The translations under genes were made by a program, and so were the position numbers. A stretch of DNA of 8,759 nucleotides from an uncultured Clostridia bacterium (GTDB lineage Bacteria > Bacillota_I > Bacilli_A > RF39 > UBA660), in contig CAOJDZ010000018.1 in NCBI GenBank assembly GCA_948433815.1, forward strand, positions 1 through 8,759, written 5' to 3'. Of this stretch, positions 1 through 6,767 are shown one piece after another. Within the stretch, counting starts at the first letter, position 1. Every line of letters begins with the position of its first letter. Under the pieces are notes generated by a model. The model was not told the origin of the DNA, searched no databases, and was given only the letters and a program-made list of their open reading frames with translations.

Positions 1-1038
1 TATTCAAATGGTGGACAGATTCATATTAAGAGTTTGAGTAAAGGGATTTTTAGAATTAATAATCCCGCTATTAATAATCAGTTGATGGAGAAAATAGCGT
101 TTCAGTGTTCAAATGTAATGGGTAAAACATTTAATATGGCTCATCCTATGCTAGATGCTGAAAGTGCTGAGTTGCGTCTTAATTTTGTGCATGAGAGTAT
201 TGCTACTAATGGTATAGCTTGTGTTATACGTAAAACTCCAGCCAAGATAAGACTTAATAAAGATAAATTAATTAATGAGAATTATGTTTCGGTGCCGCTT
301 CACGATTTTCTATTTAAATGTGTTGAAGGCCACTGTAATATAATAGTAAGTGGGGAAACTGGTAGTGGTAAAACAGAACTAGTTAAGTATCTTGCTAGTC
401 ATATAGAAGAGCATGAAAAAATAATTATGATTGAAGATACTTTGGAGTTACACTTGGATAGAATATTTCCACATAGAGATATAGTTGCGATGAAGACAAA
501 TAATATAGCTAGTTATAGTGATATATTAGTGGCTTGTATGAGACAGAACCCTAAATGGATTTTATTATCGGAGGTTCGTAGTGCAGAAGCCGTTACAGCG
601 GTTAGAAACTCTATAAGTAGTGGACATAACATTTTGTCTACTATACACTCTGATAAAGCAAGTGGTATTCCAATGCGTTTATACAGTTTACTTGAAACTA
701 ATTTGGATGTTGAACAGTTTTTAAAAACTATGCATAGATATATACATTTAGGTATACATGTAAAAGGTTATATGTCTAAGCAATATGGAAGATTTCAAAG
801 AGAGATAGTTGAAGTTGCTGAGTTTTATGTAGATAAAGATAATAATGCAAAAACTAATATTCTTTATTCAAAATCTATGGATGGTACTGAGGTTTATCAT
901 AATCCATCATCTAGTTTATTAGATTACTTAAGTGCACAGGGAATTTATCTACCTGATGAGACTTTTGTAAAGGATGGTTCAACATTAAAAGAAACAGTTA
1001 AAGAAGCTGTTATTAAAGATGATATAGAAATTTTTTAG
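1..1038 (+). CDS. cpaF: CpaF/TadA-family type II/IV secretion ATPase, C-terminal part (5' truncated by window)
   Basis: This is the cytoplasmic motor ATPase of a Tad-type pilus or secretion system. The reading frame is open from base 1 to the TAG at 1036-1038. A TTG at 34 could be read as a start, but the codons before it continue the same protein, so the gene begins upstream of the window. Counting from base 1, the Walker A motif GETGSGKT is codons 118-125 (352-375). The Asp box IIMIEDTLEL is codons 141-150, a Walker B-type segment ending SEVRS is codons 186-194, and the His box TIH is codons 214-216. This order and spacing is that of CpaF/TadA and VirB11-like ATPases. The usual GEVRG reads SEVRS, a mild deviation. 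The gene is 18 bp upstream of the TadB-like gene and forms an operon with it and the TadC-like gene. VirB11 is the main alternative, but the TadB/TadC neighbours favour CpaF. Confidence 0.93.
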   Translation, partial: YSNGGQIHIKSLSKGIFRINNPAINNQLMEKIAFQCSNVMGKTFNMAHPMLDAESAELRLNFVHESIATNGIACVIRKTPAKIRLNKDKLINENYVSVPLHDFLFKCVEGHCNIIVSGETGSGKTELVKYLASHIEEHEKIIMIEDTLELHLDRIFPHRDIVAMKTNNIASYSDILVACMRQNPKWILLSEVRSAEAVTAVRNSISSGHNILSTIHSDKASGIPMRLYSLLETNLDVEQFLKTMHRYIHLGIHVKGYMSKQYGRFQREIVEVAEFYVDKDNNAKTNILYSKSMDGTEVYHNPSSSLLDYLSAQGIYLPDETFVKDGSTLKETVKEAVIKDDIEIF

Positions 1039-1056
1039 AAAAAGAGAGGTGAACTT

Positions 1057-1956
1057 ATGTATATAGAAATTTTTGTTATTCTTGGACTTTTACTTTTTGT
1101 ATTTTTCTATAGAAAGAATACAGGTGATAAGTTTTATAAGTACATTTCTAATGGCGTAAGTGAAATCTATAATAAATATGCTCCTTACTCTTTTAAAATG
1201 GTAAGAGAAAAAACGAAAGAGTTAGGTCAAGAATATACTCCTAAACAATATCTTATACAGGGTGTTATATTTGCAGGTGGGGCTGGAATTATATCTTACT
1301 TATATTTTTATAGTATTATAGTTTCAATTATTTATGCAATTATAGCAGTTATGTTTATACCTTATTTAGCATATTTAAGATGTAATAAAGTTTATAGTGA
1401 GTTTATATTTGAACAAATCCAAGTGTATTCAACTAACGTTATAATGGAGTTTAATACTACTCAATCTTTTGTTAAATCATTAGAAGGAGTTAGAGATAGT
1501 GGTGTTCTTGAAGATCCAGTTCTTTCAGATGTTAAAGAAATGATTTCTATTGCATATAGTAGTTCTACTATTGACGAAGCTATAGAATACTTTAATAGTA
1601 AGTACGATTTCTATGTTATAAGAAATATGCATCAATTATTTTTACAGATAACTAAAGAAGGTTCTAAAGATTCAGGTGAAGCATTAGAAGGAATGCTTCA
1701 AGATATTGATATGCTTGTAGAAAGTGTATATAGAGATAGAATGGATAGGCAGACTTTCCATAAGCAATTCGTAACTTTTGGAGTAGCTCTTTATTTCTTA
1801 ATAGCACTAATTCAATATTTATTAGGTAATGAAAGTTATCTTGCTTTAATAGAACTATGGTATGTTCAAATAATGCTCCATGCAGTTATTATTATTAATA
1901 CTTATTTCTTAGTAAATGGAGAGAAATATTATAATGAGGATGTGGGTGCAGAATGA
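1057..1956 (+). CDS. tadB: TadB-like inner-membrane platform protein (T2SSF domain)
   Basis: A 299-residue integral membrane protein that probably forms, with the TadC-like partner, the platform on which the CpaF ATPase acts. Hydrophobic segments lie near residues 3-18, 66-84, 86-106, 238-256 and 265-286. Between the second pair and the last pair is a cytoplasmic, mostly helical region (about 118-235) of the GspF/T2SSF type. It contains the typical stretch of small and acidic residues around KEGSKDSGEALEGML (200-214). The ATG at 1057 follows a GAGGTGA Shine-Dalgarno sequence at 1046-1052. The gene starts 18 bp after cpaF, and its stop overlaps the next start (ATGA, 1953-1956), so translation is probably coupled. 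The assignment rests on topology, length and gene order; single-residue signatures of TadB are weak in this divergent family. The TGA stop is followed at once by an in-frame TAG. Confidence 0.85.
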   Translation: MYIEIFVILGLLLFVFFYRKNTGDKFYKYISNGVSEIYNKYAPYSFKMVREKTKELGQEYTPKQYLIQGVIFAGGAGIISYLYFYSIIVSIIYAIIAVMFIPYLAYLRCNKVYSEFIFEQIQVYSTNVIMEFNTTQSFVKSLEGVRDSGVLEDPVLSDVKEMISIAYSSSTIDEAIEYFNSKYDFYVIRNMHQLFLQITKEGSKDSGEALEGMLQDIDMLVESVYRDRMDRQTFHKQFVTFGVALYFLIALIQYLLGNESYLALIELWYVQIMLHAVIIINTYFLVNGEKYYNEDVGAE

Positions 1957-2741
1957 TAGAGATTGGTATAATTGGTGTTTTAATAGTAATAGTACTTCTT
2001 GTACAAGGTAAAATAGATGGGAATAAATTTATTAAAGATAATGAAAAGGCATTTAAGTTACTTAAAGAAGATGATTATGATTTTTTGGTAGCAGCTAAAT
2101 ATGGTGATGGAGTAGACCCAGACATTTTATTTGAAAAAAGAATTAAAAATGGACTTTTAGTACTTGTGCTACTTGTCGTAATATTTATTTCTAATTTAAA
2201 CTTTGTTAATTTAATAGCTTGTTATTTAGTAGCATACTTTATATTTAAATCTGGGTATAGTAATTTAAAAAGATATTATAAAAAACAATTACATGAGATA
2301 GATTTACTTTTACCTTATTATTTAAAGAGTTTAGAGATATTGATACAACACTATACTGTTCCAGTAGCGCTTAGTAAAAGTGTTGATCAAGCACCTAGTA
2401 TTTTTAAAGAAGGATTAAGAGAATTAATTGGAAGTATTAATGCGGGAGATTCTACTATAGATCCTTATATGGCTTTTGCGATTAAATATCCAGTAAGAGA
2501 TTCTATGAGAATGATGAGACTTCTTTATAGATTAGGTCTTGGTAATCAAGAAAGAAAACAAGATCAATTAATAGTTTTCTCAAGAACAATATCTAATTTG
2601 CAAGCAAAAAGTAGAGAAACTAAATATAAGGAACGTTTGGAAAAAATGGAAAAGAAAACAATGGTTATGTTGTCAACAACTGGTGTTGGAGTTATGATTA
2701 TATTGTTGCTTGCTATTTTACAAATGTTTACTTCAGTTTAA
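1953..2741 (+). CDS. tadC: TadC-like inner-membrane platform protein (T2SSF domain)
   Basis: A 262-residue membrane protein, the likely second half of the Tad platform. Hydrophobic segments lie near residues 3-18, 66-80, 83-99 and 236-258. The cytoplasmic helical region (about 105-235) has the T2SSF pattern: a basic entry (KRYYKKQLHEIDLLLPYYL), a helix bundle with RMMRLLYRLGLG near 186-197, and a charged exit helix rich in Lys and Glu (about 218-236) before the last membrane segment. The start at 1953 overlaps the TadB stop by 4 bp, which fits translational coupling, and a weak GAGG sits at 1936-1939. It is the last gene of this operon, because a hairpin with a T tract begins at its stop codon. 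Calling it TadC rather than a second TadB rests on order in the operon. Confidence 0.83.
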   Translation: MIEIGIIGVLIVIVLLVQGKIDGNKFIKDNEKAFKLLKEDDYDFLVAAKYGDGVDPDILFEKRIKNGLLVLVLLVVIFISNLNFVNLIACYLVAYFIFKSGYSNLKRYYKKQLHEIDLLLPYYLKSLEILIQHYTVPVALSKSVDQAPSIFKEGLRELIGSINAGDSTIDPYMAFAIKYPVRDSMRMMRLLYRLGLGNQERKQDQLIVFSRTISNLQAKSRETKYKERLEKMEKKTMVMLSTTGVGVMIILLLAILQMFTSV

Positions 2742-2770
2742 GATTTGGGTTAAAAATCCCAAGTTTTTTA
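2741..2770 (+). terminator. Rho-independent terminator after tadC
   Basis: The stem TTGGG (2745-2749) pairs with CCCAA (2758-2762), extended outward by A-T and G-T pairs, with an 8-nt loop and a run of six T at 2764-2769. It ends the cpaF-tadB-tadC transcript before the next promoter. Confidence 0.8.
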
Positions 2771-2847
2771 TTTGGATTTTGTGTTTTTGGAGAAAAAATA
2801 TATAAATATAGTTTTGTTATTGATTTTTAATTTTTCTATAATTTTTG

Positions 2848-2876
2848 TTGACAATATACTCAGGGGGTATTATAAA
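2848..2876 (+). promoter_or_regulatory. Sigma-A type promoter of the frameshifted fusion gene
   Basis: A perfect -35 TTGACA (2848-2853), a 17-bp spacer and a -10 TATAAA (2871-2876). Transcription would start near 2883, giving a leader of about 26 nt before the ATG at 2909. The spacer holds an unusual G5 run flanked by ATAC and GTAT (reported separately). Confidence 0.75.
2856..2870. promoter_or_regulatory. Possible CsoR/CstR-like operator between -35 and -10
   Basis: The 15-bp stretch ATACTCAGGGGGTAT sits inside the promoter spacer. It has short inverted ends (ATAC/GTAT) and a G5 tract that stands out in this AT-rich region. From general knowledge, CsoR-family repressors (copper, persulfide or formaldehyde sensors) bind ATAC-C-rich/G-rich-GTAT sites in just this position. 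The left half here lacks the C run, so the match is partial and the call is inference only. Confidence 0.25.
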
Positions 2877-2908
2877 ACTATAAATATATAGAAGAGGTAG
2901 AAGTATTT

Positions 2909-4239
2909 ATGAGAAAAAGAAGTGTATATATATTATTTACATTTATAGTTATAATTTTATTTAATAATAAATTAGATGCACTAGTTTGCACTTATAAAAA
3001 TCCTGATGATCCTAATGATCCATCTAAAGATTTAGTTATTGACTTTAGTACAAATTATAAAAATCAAGCATATATTGGTGGTGAAGCGGGCTCAAGAGAT
3101 TGGGTCAAACCTTTAGGTCTATTATACCTTATCAAACTTGCATTGATCCAAATACAAGTACATTTAAAGAAATACATTTATATGATGTAGTATTAGGTGG
3201 AAAAACTGGATTCTTTTCTTTTGCTGGTAGGAATTGGACATTTAAAAGAGAGTTCTTCGAAGGTTCTTATTGTATTAATAATATAAATACCTATGAAGAT
3301 GATGCTAGTGGTAATCCAATACAAAAATGTCCATCTTTAGCTTTCTATGAACAGAAAGTTGGAAATACAACTATATCACATATAGTTAATAAAGAAAAAG
3401 ACAGTATTTGTAATAATCCAACTAAATGTAAAGCAATTTTACCAAGAAATAAATCCAGTCAAACAGTTGATAAAGATACAGGTGAAATAAAAGAAGAAAC
3501 ATATAATAAAACTTGTAATTATACTTTTGATGTTACTAACATAAATGGAAATAAAATAGAAGTTAAAACTAATATAACTATTAGCGAAAGTCCTAAAGGA
3601 ACTTTTTGGTTTAGTATTGATGGTTCAGAAGATGTCAGACTAAATTCATCAGGGGAGTATGCATTTGACATAATTACAAAAGATTTATTATCTCATGTAG
3701 TTTTAAAAAGAGAACATTTACAAAAATTTATAATAATGAGTGATCCAGACCAAGGAACTGGATTAATTTGTAAAACTACTCCTAGTATAATTAAATATGA
3801 TAAAAATATTAAAAAATATATAATATATCCTACAGAAGAAGATGTACCTGAAGAAGAATTAGCAGATGGAGATTATACTTATGGTGGAGAATATGGTGAT
3901 TATAATCCAATATATGGTTTGCCATTTGGAGGATCAGTTTCTGATACTATTTCTACTTGTGTTGAGTATTTAGGTAGTGCTGAAAAAGATGGGACAATTG
4001 CTAATTTATTAAATAAAGTTTATTTTATAATTAAAGTTGGTTCTATTATCTTAGTAATAGTTTTATCTATGTTAGATTTTGCTATGAGTACTACAAAGAG
4101 TAAAGATGAATTAATGTCTACAGTAAAAAAATTAGTTAATAGACTTATTATATTAGTGATTATATTATTATTGCCTACATTTATAGATATGATTGGAAAT
4201 ATTATTGGGATGGAAGATGTTCTTTGTGGTATTAAATAG
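2909..4239 (+). pseudogene. Frameshifted gene for secreted Cys-rich ectodomain fused to VirB2/TrbC-like two-helix module
   Basis: The first part is read from the ATG at 2909 (GAGG-type ribosome site just upstream) and encodes a signal peptide (hydrophobic residues about 7-19, likely cleavage near LDA) and the first conserved Cys (residue 27). That frame ends at a TAG at 3188-3190. Homology to the paralogue at 6768-8048 resumes in another frame, which is open from 3085 to the TAG at 4237-4239. The TTG at 3100 in that frame has no ribosome site and is not a credible start. Adding one base between 3083 and 3138 would restore about 443 residues, against 426 in the paralogue. The restored protein keeps all ten cysteines of the paralogue, and its last ~100 residues (two membrane helices around a Lys-rich loop) are nearly identical to it. 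It is monocistronic, with its own promoter and terminator. It may be a real pseudogene, an on/off variant or a sequencing/assembly error. Confidence 0.8.
3913..4239 (+). repeat. Direct repeat copy 1: 3' end of fusion gene (VirB2-like module)
   Basis: These 327 bp align without gaps to 7722-8048. From about 3996 to the stop codon I count roughly ten mismatches in about 240 bp, including at silent positions. The first 80 bp are less similar. The upstream halves of the two genes are far more diverged. Confidence 0.9.
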
Positions 4240-4240
4240 A

Positions 4241-4269
4241 AAGTTACTTGTTATTAAGTAATTTTTTTT
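4241..4269 (+). terminator. Rho-independent terminator after the frameshifted fusion gene
   Basis: The stem TTACTT (4244-4249) pairs with AAGTAA (4256-4261) around a 6-nt loop, followed by eight T at 4262-4269. It begins just after the TAG at 4239 and isolates this gene from the next operon. Confidence 0.85.
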
Positions 4270-4299
4270 ACATTAAAATTGTAAAAAATTTAACTTTTA

Positions 4300-4328
4300 T
4301 TGATAATTAAACCAATTTTATGTATAAT
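4300..4328 (+). promoter_or_regulatory. Sigma-A type promoter of the pilin-like/TadE-like/CpaE-like operon
   Basis: A -35 TTGATA (4300-4305), a 17-bp spacer and a consensus -10 TATAAT (4323-4328). The start would be near 4335, about 27 nt before the GTG start codon at 4362. Confidence 0.75.
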
Positions 4329-4346
4329 AATAAGTATATTAATAAT

Positions 4347-4353
4347 AGGAGGT
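4347..4353 (+). promoter_or_regulatory. Strong ribosome binding site that sets a GTG start
   Basis: AGGAGGT, a full Shine-Dalgarno sequence, ends 8 nt before GTG at 4362. It is the best site in the window, as might suit a highly made pilin subunit, and it supports the GTG over the internal ATG at 4389. Confidence 0.8.
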
Positions 4354-4361
4354 AGATAATT

Positions 4362-4631
4362 GTGAAAGAAGCTACAGGAGAATTAAACATGACTGTTATT
4401 ACAGTAATAGCAATAGCAGCAGTTGCAGCATTATTCTATGCCTTTGTTTGGCCTATGATACAAAGAACAATTGTACAACAAACATGTAATACTTATGGTC
4501 CTGGTTATACCGCTGAAAAGTCAACAGATCAAAGTAAATGTCAAACTGCTAGTGATAAAACTAGTTGTTGGGTTTGTACTTGTGATAAAGCAAAAGGTTG
4601 TACAGGTACTGATATTACAATACCTGATTAA
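4362..4631 (+). CDS. Small Cys-rich pilin-like membrane protein
   Basis: An 89-residue protein with a short charged leader (MKEATGE), one hydrophobic helix at about 11-29, and an outer part of about 55 residues carrying six cysteines (42, 60, 69, 72, 74, 80), including CWVCTC. The leader-plus-helix layout is that of a type IV or Flp-like pilin, and a candidate prepilin cleavage site would follow Gly6. The canonical Flp motif (Glu5-Tyr) is not present. It starts with GTG behind a perfect AGGAGGT and leads an operon with the TadE-like gene 19 bp downstream, whose product has a similar leader (MRESIGG). I infer it is a major or abundant subunit of the fibre built by the upstream Tad platform, with disulfides stabilising the outer part. 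The family is not recognised with certainty. Confidence 0.75.
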   Translation: MKEATGELNMTVITVIAIAAVAALFYAFVWPMIQRTIVQQTCNTYGPGYTAEKSTDQSKCQTASDKTSCWVCTCDKAKGCTGTDITIPD

Positions 4632-4650
4632 TTAAGGAGAACGGTTTTAA

Positions 4651-5112
4651 ATGAGAGAGTCTATTGGTGGAACTTGGTTACTTGGATTTGTGGTACTTTT
4701 TATAGTGCTCTTTTCAGCGTATTTAGCTGTTTCAATTAATTATACTAAGGCTTTCAAAGTTAAGAATCAAATAATTAATATAATTGAAGAGAACGAGGGT
4801 TTTACTACTAGCGTTGGAGATGTTACTAGTAAAACTCCCGAACAACTAAAATCTAGTTCTAAAACTGAGGATAAAATTTATTATTATCTTAAAGATATAG
4901 GTTATGCTACAACTAAAATAGATGAAAGTGCTTGTCCAGATGGTAACTTGTATGAAGGTGGGTATTGTGTTAAGAAAATTTCTACTACTCATGGGGCTTA
5001 CTATAAAGTAACTTCATTTATTAAAATAGAGTTACCTCTATTATGGCAATCTTTCTTGATTCCTATTAATGGAGAAACTAAAGTTTTGTATTTTACAGAA
5101 GATGATATTTAA
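4651..5112 (+). CDS. TadE-like / pseudopilin-like single-helix protein
   Basis: A 153-residue protein with the short leader MRESIGG, one N-terminal membrane helix (about 8-28), and an outer domain of about 120 residues ending in a likely beta-rich part (KVTSFIKIELPL, TKVLYFTEDD). Two cysteines (95 and 106) could form one disulfide. Length and layout match TadE/TadF or GspH-like minor pseudopilins, which probably initiate or cap the fibre. The ATG at 4651 follows AAGGAGA at 4634-4640. It lies between the pilin-like gene (19 bp upstream) and the CpaE-like gene (18 bp downstream). No classical GFTxxE prepilin signature is visible, so TadE-like is a structural guess supported by context. Confidence 0.68.
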   Translation: MRESIGGTWLLGFVVLFIVLFSAYLAVSINYTKAFKVKNQIINIIEENEGFTTSVGDVTSKTPEQLKSSSKTEDKIYYYLKDIGYATTKIDESACPDGNLYEGGYCVKKISTTHGAYYKVTSFIKIELPLLWQSFLIPINGETKVLYFTEDDI

Positions 5113-5130
5113 TAGAGGAAGGTAAAATTT

Positions 5131-6123
5131 ATGAATGTAATTATTGCGAATAAGTATAGAGATATGTTAAATACTTTAGATATTGAAGTAATAAAATCTT
5201 TAGAAGGGGTTTATGATGTAACTGATATAGTAAATGAATTTTCTAATTTTTATTTTGATAGAATGATATTAGATGTTACAGCATTAAATGATTATAATAA
5301 TATTGATACTTTACAAAAACTTAGTATTAATTTAGATATGGCTAAAGTAATTTTACTTTTAGATGATAATGATGAAAGTTCTAGTAGTCAGTATTTGTAT
5401 AAATTAATATATATGGGTATTTATAACTTTACAAGGAATTTAGAAGGGGTAAGATATTTACTTCAAAATCCTAATAGTTATAGAGATGTAGCACATATTC
5501 ATAATGTAAGTGTTAATAGTGAAGGTTATGTAGATGATAGCTTGTCTTCTAATACAAGAGTTATAGGTGTCAAAAATTTAACTGAGAATGCAGGTTCTAC
5601 TACACTTGTTTATATGATGATGAAACATTTAGAAACTAATTATAGTGTATGTGCATTAGAAGTTGATAAAAGAGATTTCTTATATTTTGATGATAAAGAA
5701 ATGATGTCAACAACTTCTGCTGATTTACCTAAAGAGTTAATGAAAAGAAGAAACTATAATGTAGTATTAATAGATTTAAATAATTATAGTGATCCAGCTA
5801 TATGTAATGATGTTATATATTTAGTTGAACCATCAATATTAAAATTAAATAAGTTAATGAAAAGAGATAGAAGAGTTTTTGAGAAACATCATAATGATAA
5901 AATAGTTTTAAATAAAAGTAATATTTCTGATAGTGAATTAAATGTATTTGAATATGAATCTAAGGCTAAAATCTTTTATAATATGCCTTCTTTAGATGAA
6001 AGAAAAGAAACTAACAGAGAAATTAATGGACTTTTATCAAAATTAGGATTTGCTAAACAAAGTTATGGAGCAGAAGATGATGAGAGTTCAAAAAACAAAT
6101 TATTAGGTATGTTTAAATTTTAG
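5131..6123 (+). CDS. CpaE/TadZ-like protein with degenerate ParA/MinD ATPase domain
   Basis: A 330-residue soluble protein. Residues 1 to about 115 look like a response-regulator-like alpha/beta domain (AKVILLLDDND at 71-81), as in CpaE/TadZ. Residues about 142-310 look like a MinD/ParA fold. RVIGVKNLTENAGSTT (143-158) occupies the P-loop position and NVVLIDLNN (210-218) the Walker B strand. Compared with the usual KGGxGKTT, the loop reads TENAGSTT: both the signature Lys and the catalytic Lys are missing, so ATP hydrolysis is doubtful. CpaE/TadZ proteins place the Tad machine in the cell, and this one may do so as a non-hydrolysing scaffold. The tail (about 311-330) is charged and ends in KNKLLGMFKF, possibly a membrane- or partner-binding end. 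It is the last gene of its operon, with a purine-rich ribosome site before the ATG at 5131. Confidence 0.78.
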   Translation: MNVIIANKYRDMLNTLDIEVIKSLEGVYDVTDIVNEFSNFYFDRMILDVTALNDYNNIDTLQKLSINLDMAKVILLLDDNDESSSSQYLYKLIYMGIYNFTRNLEGVRYLLQNPNSYRDVAHIHNVSVNSEGYVDDSLSSNTRVIGVKNLTENAGSTTLVYMMMKHLETNYSVCALEVDKRDFLYFDDKEMMSTTSADLPKELMKRRNYNVVLIDLNNYSDPAICNDVIYLVEPSILKLNKLMKRDRRVFEKHHNDKIVLNKSNISDSELNVFEYESKAKIFYNMPSLDERKETNREINGLLSKLGFAKQSYGAEDDESSKNKLLGMFKF

Positions 6124-6143
6124 TGTAAAGTTTGCATATATGT

Positions 6144-6172
6144 TTGACATTATATTTAGTTTATATTAAAAT
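6144..6172 (+). promoter_or_regulatory. Sigma-A type promoter of the VirB2-like gene
   Basis: A perfect -35 TTGACA (6144-6149), a 17-bp spacer and a -10 TAAAAT (6167-6172). No terminator is visible between 6123 and this promoter, so read-through from the CpaE-like gene is also likely. Confidence 0.7.
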
Positions 6173-6202
6173 TAGAATATAGAGAAGAAGGAGAAATGTA
6201 AT

Positions 6203-6586
6203 ATGAATATATTTGATATGATTAATGTTTTAGCACCGTTGGATCCATCTCAAACTGGAAACGATTTTTGTACTAATTTAATTCCAGTGTGGACAATACT
6301 TGGTTATGTTATTTTTGGAATTAAAGTAGTTGTTCCAATTCTACTTATAATATCAGGAATGATAGATTTAGCACAGGCTGTTATGAAACAAAAAGAAGAT
6401 GACATTAAAAAGGCTCAAAGTTTATTAGTTAAGAAATTAATTGCTGGTGTGTTAGTATTTCTAGTTGTTACAATAGTGAGTATTGTTGTAGGATTAGTGT
6501 CAAGTGACGATTGGGAAAATTGTACAAAATGTGCTATATCACCATTTAAGTCAGAAAATGGATGTTATGTTGTAAAACCTCAATAG
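6203..6586 (+). CDS. Stand-alone VirB2/TrbC-like two-helix pilin-type protein
   Basis: A 127-residue membrane protein with two hydrophobic helices (about 32-55 and 78-99) joined by a Lys-rich, presumably cytoplasmic loop (MKQKEDDIKKAQSLLVKK). Cysteines at 23 and 107 flank the hairpin on the outer side, and two more are at 110 and 121. The pattern IK-(hydrophobic)-D-A-K-x-KKL-(hydrophobic) matches the last ~75 residues of the two large fusion proteins in this window. The hairpin is that of VirB2/TrbC-type T4SS pilins, including the pilin-like proteins of Gram-positive and mycoplasma integrative elements. No N-terminal signal peptide precedes the first helix. The ATG at 6203 follows AGAAGGAG at 6186-6193 (9-nt spacing). 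It has its own promoter and terminator. Family placement is by topology and pattern only. Confidence 0.75.
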   Translation: MNIFDMINVLAPLDPSQTGNDFCTNLIPVWTILGYVIFGIKVVVPILLIISGMIDLAQAVMKQKEDDIKKAQSLLVKKLIAGVLVFLVVTIVSIVVGLVSSDDWENCTKCAISPFKSENGCYVVKPQ

Positions 6587-6603
6587 TTGAATAATGAAAA
6601 ATT

Positions 6604-6626
6604 ACTCGTGTTTAGCGAGTTTTTTT
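6604..6626 (+). terminator. Rho-independent terminator after the VirB2-like gene
   Basis: The stem ACTCG (6604-6608) pairs with CGAGT (6616-6620) around a 7-nt loop, followed by T at 6621-6626. It lies 17 bp after the stop codon. Confidence 0.83.
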
Positions 6627-6673
6627 ATGTTTAAATTTGCAATTTAAATATGTTTGCTTGTTCTATAAATAAG

Positions 6674-6702
6674 TTGACATATATTGTTAAAAAAGTTAAA
6701 AT
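6674..6702 (+). promoter_or_regulatory. Sigma-A type promoter of the intact fusion gene and VirB6-like gene
   Basis: A -35 TTGACA (6674-6679), a 17-bp spacer and a -10 TAAAAT (6697-6702). Both hexamers and the spacing equal those of the promoter at 6144. It leaves a leader of about 59 nt before the ATG at 6768. Confidence 0.7.
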
Positions 6703-6767
6703 TATGTTATAAGTTATTTTATATAAAGAGTCATAAGATTGTTTGTATTGAACTGTGAGGTTTAAAA

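Noticed and set aside
34..36. TTG as the start codon of the CpaF-like gene
   Set aside because: The same frame is open back to base 1 and the upstream codons continue a plausible protein. No ribosome site precedes the TTG, and CpaF proteins need a longer N-terminal domain.
1954..1959. TGA read as Trp (Mycoplasma code), extending TadB by one codon to TAG
   Set aside because: TGG is used for Trp throughout and no other gene contains an internal TGA. The ATGA overlap is a normal coupled stop/start.
3083..3138. Programmed -1 ribosomal frameshifting
   Set aside because: No X-XXY-YYZ slippery heptamer in the right phase is seen, and no clear stimulatory hairpin or upstream Shine-Dalgarno-like element.
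3083..3138. Phase variation by a homopolymer tract
   Set aside because: The longest runs in the region are three bases, too short to make slipped-strand switching a natural explanation.
3100..4239. An independent gene starting at TTG 3100
   Set aside because: It has no Shine-Dalgarno sequence and no signal peptide. Its start lies inside the region homologous to the paralogue's ectodomain, so it is the downstream half of a frame-broken gene.
4362..4631. Canonical Flp major pilin
   Set aside because: The length and single helix fit, but the Glu-Tyr Flp motif is missing and the six-Cys outer part is not typical, so only pilin-like is claimed.
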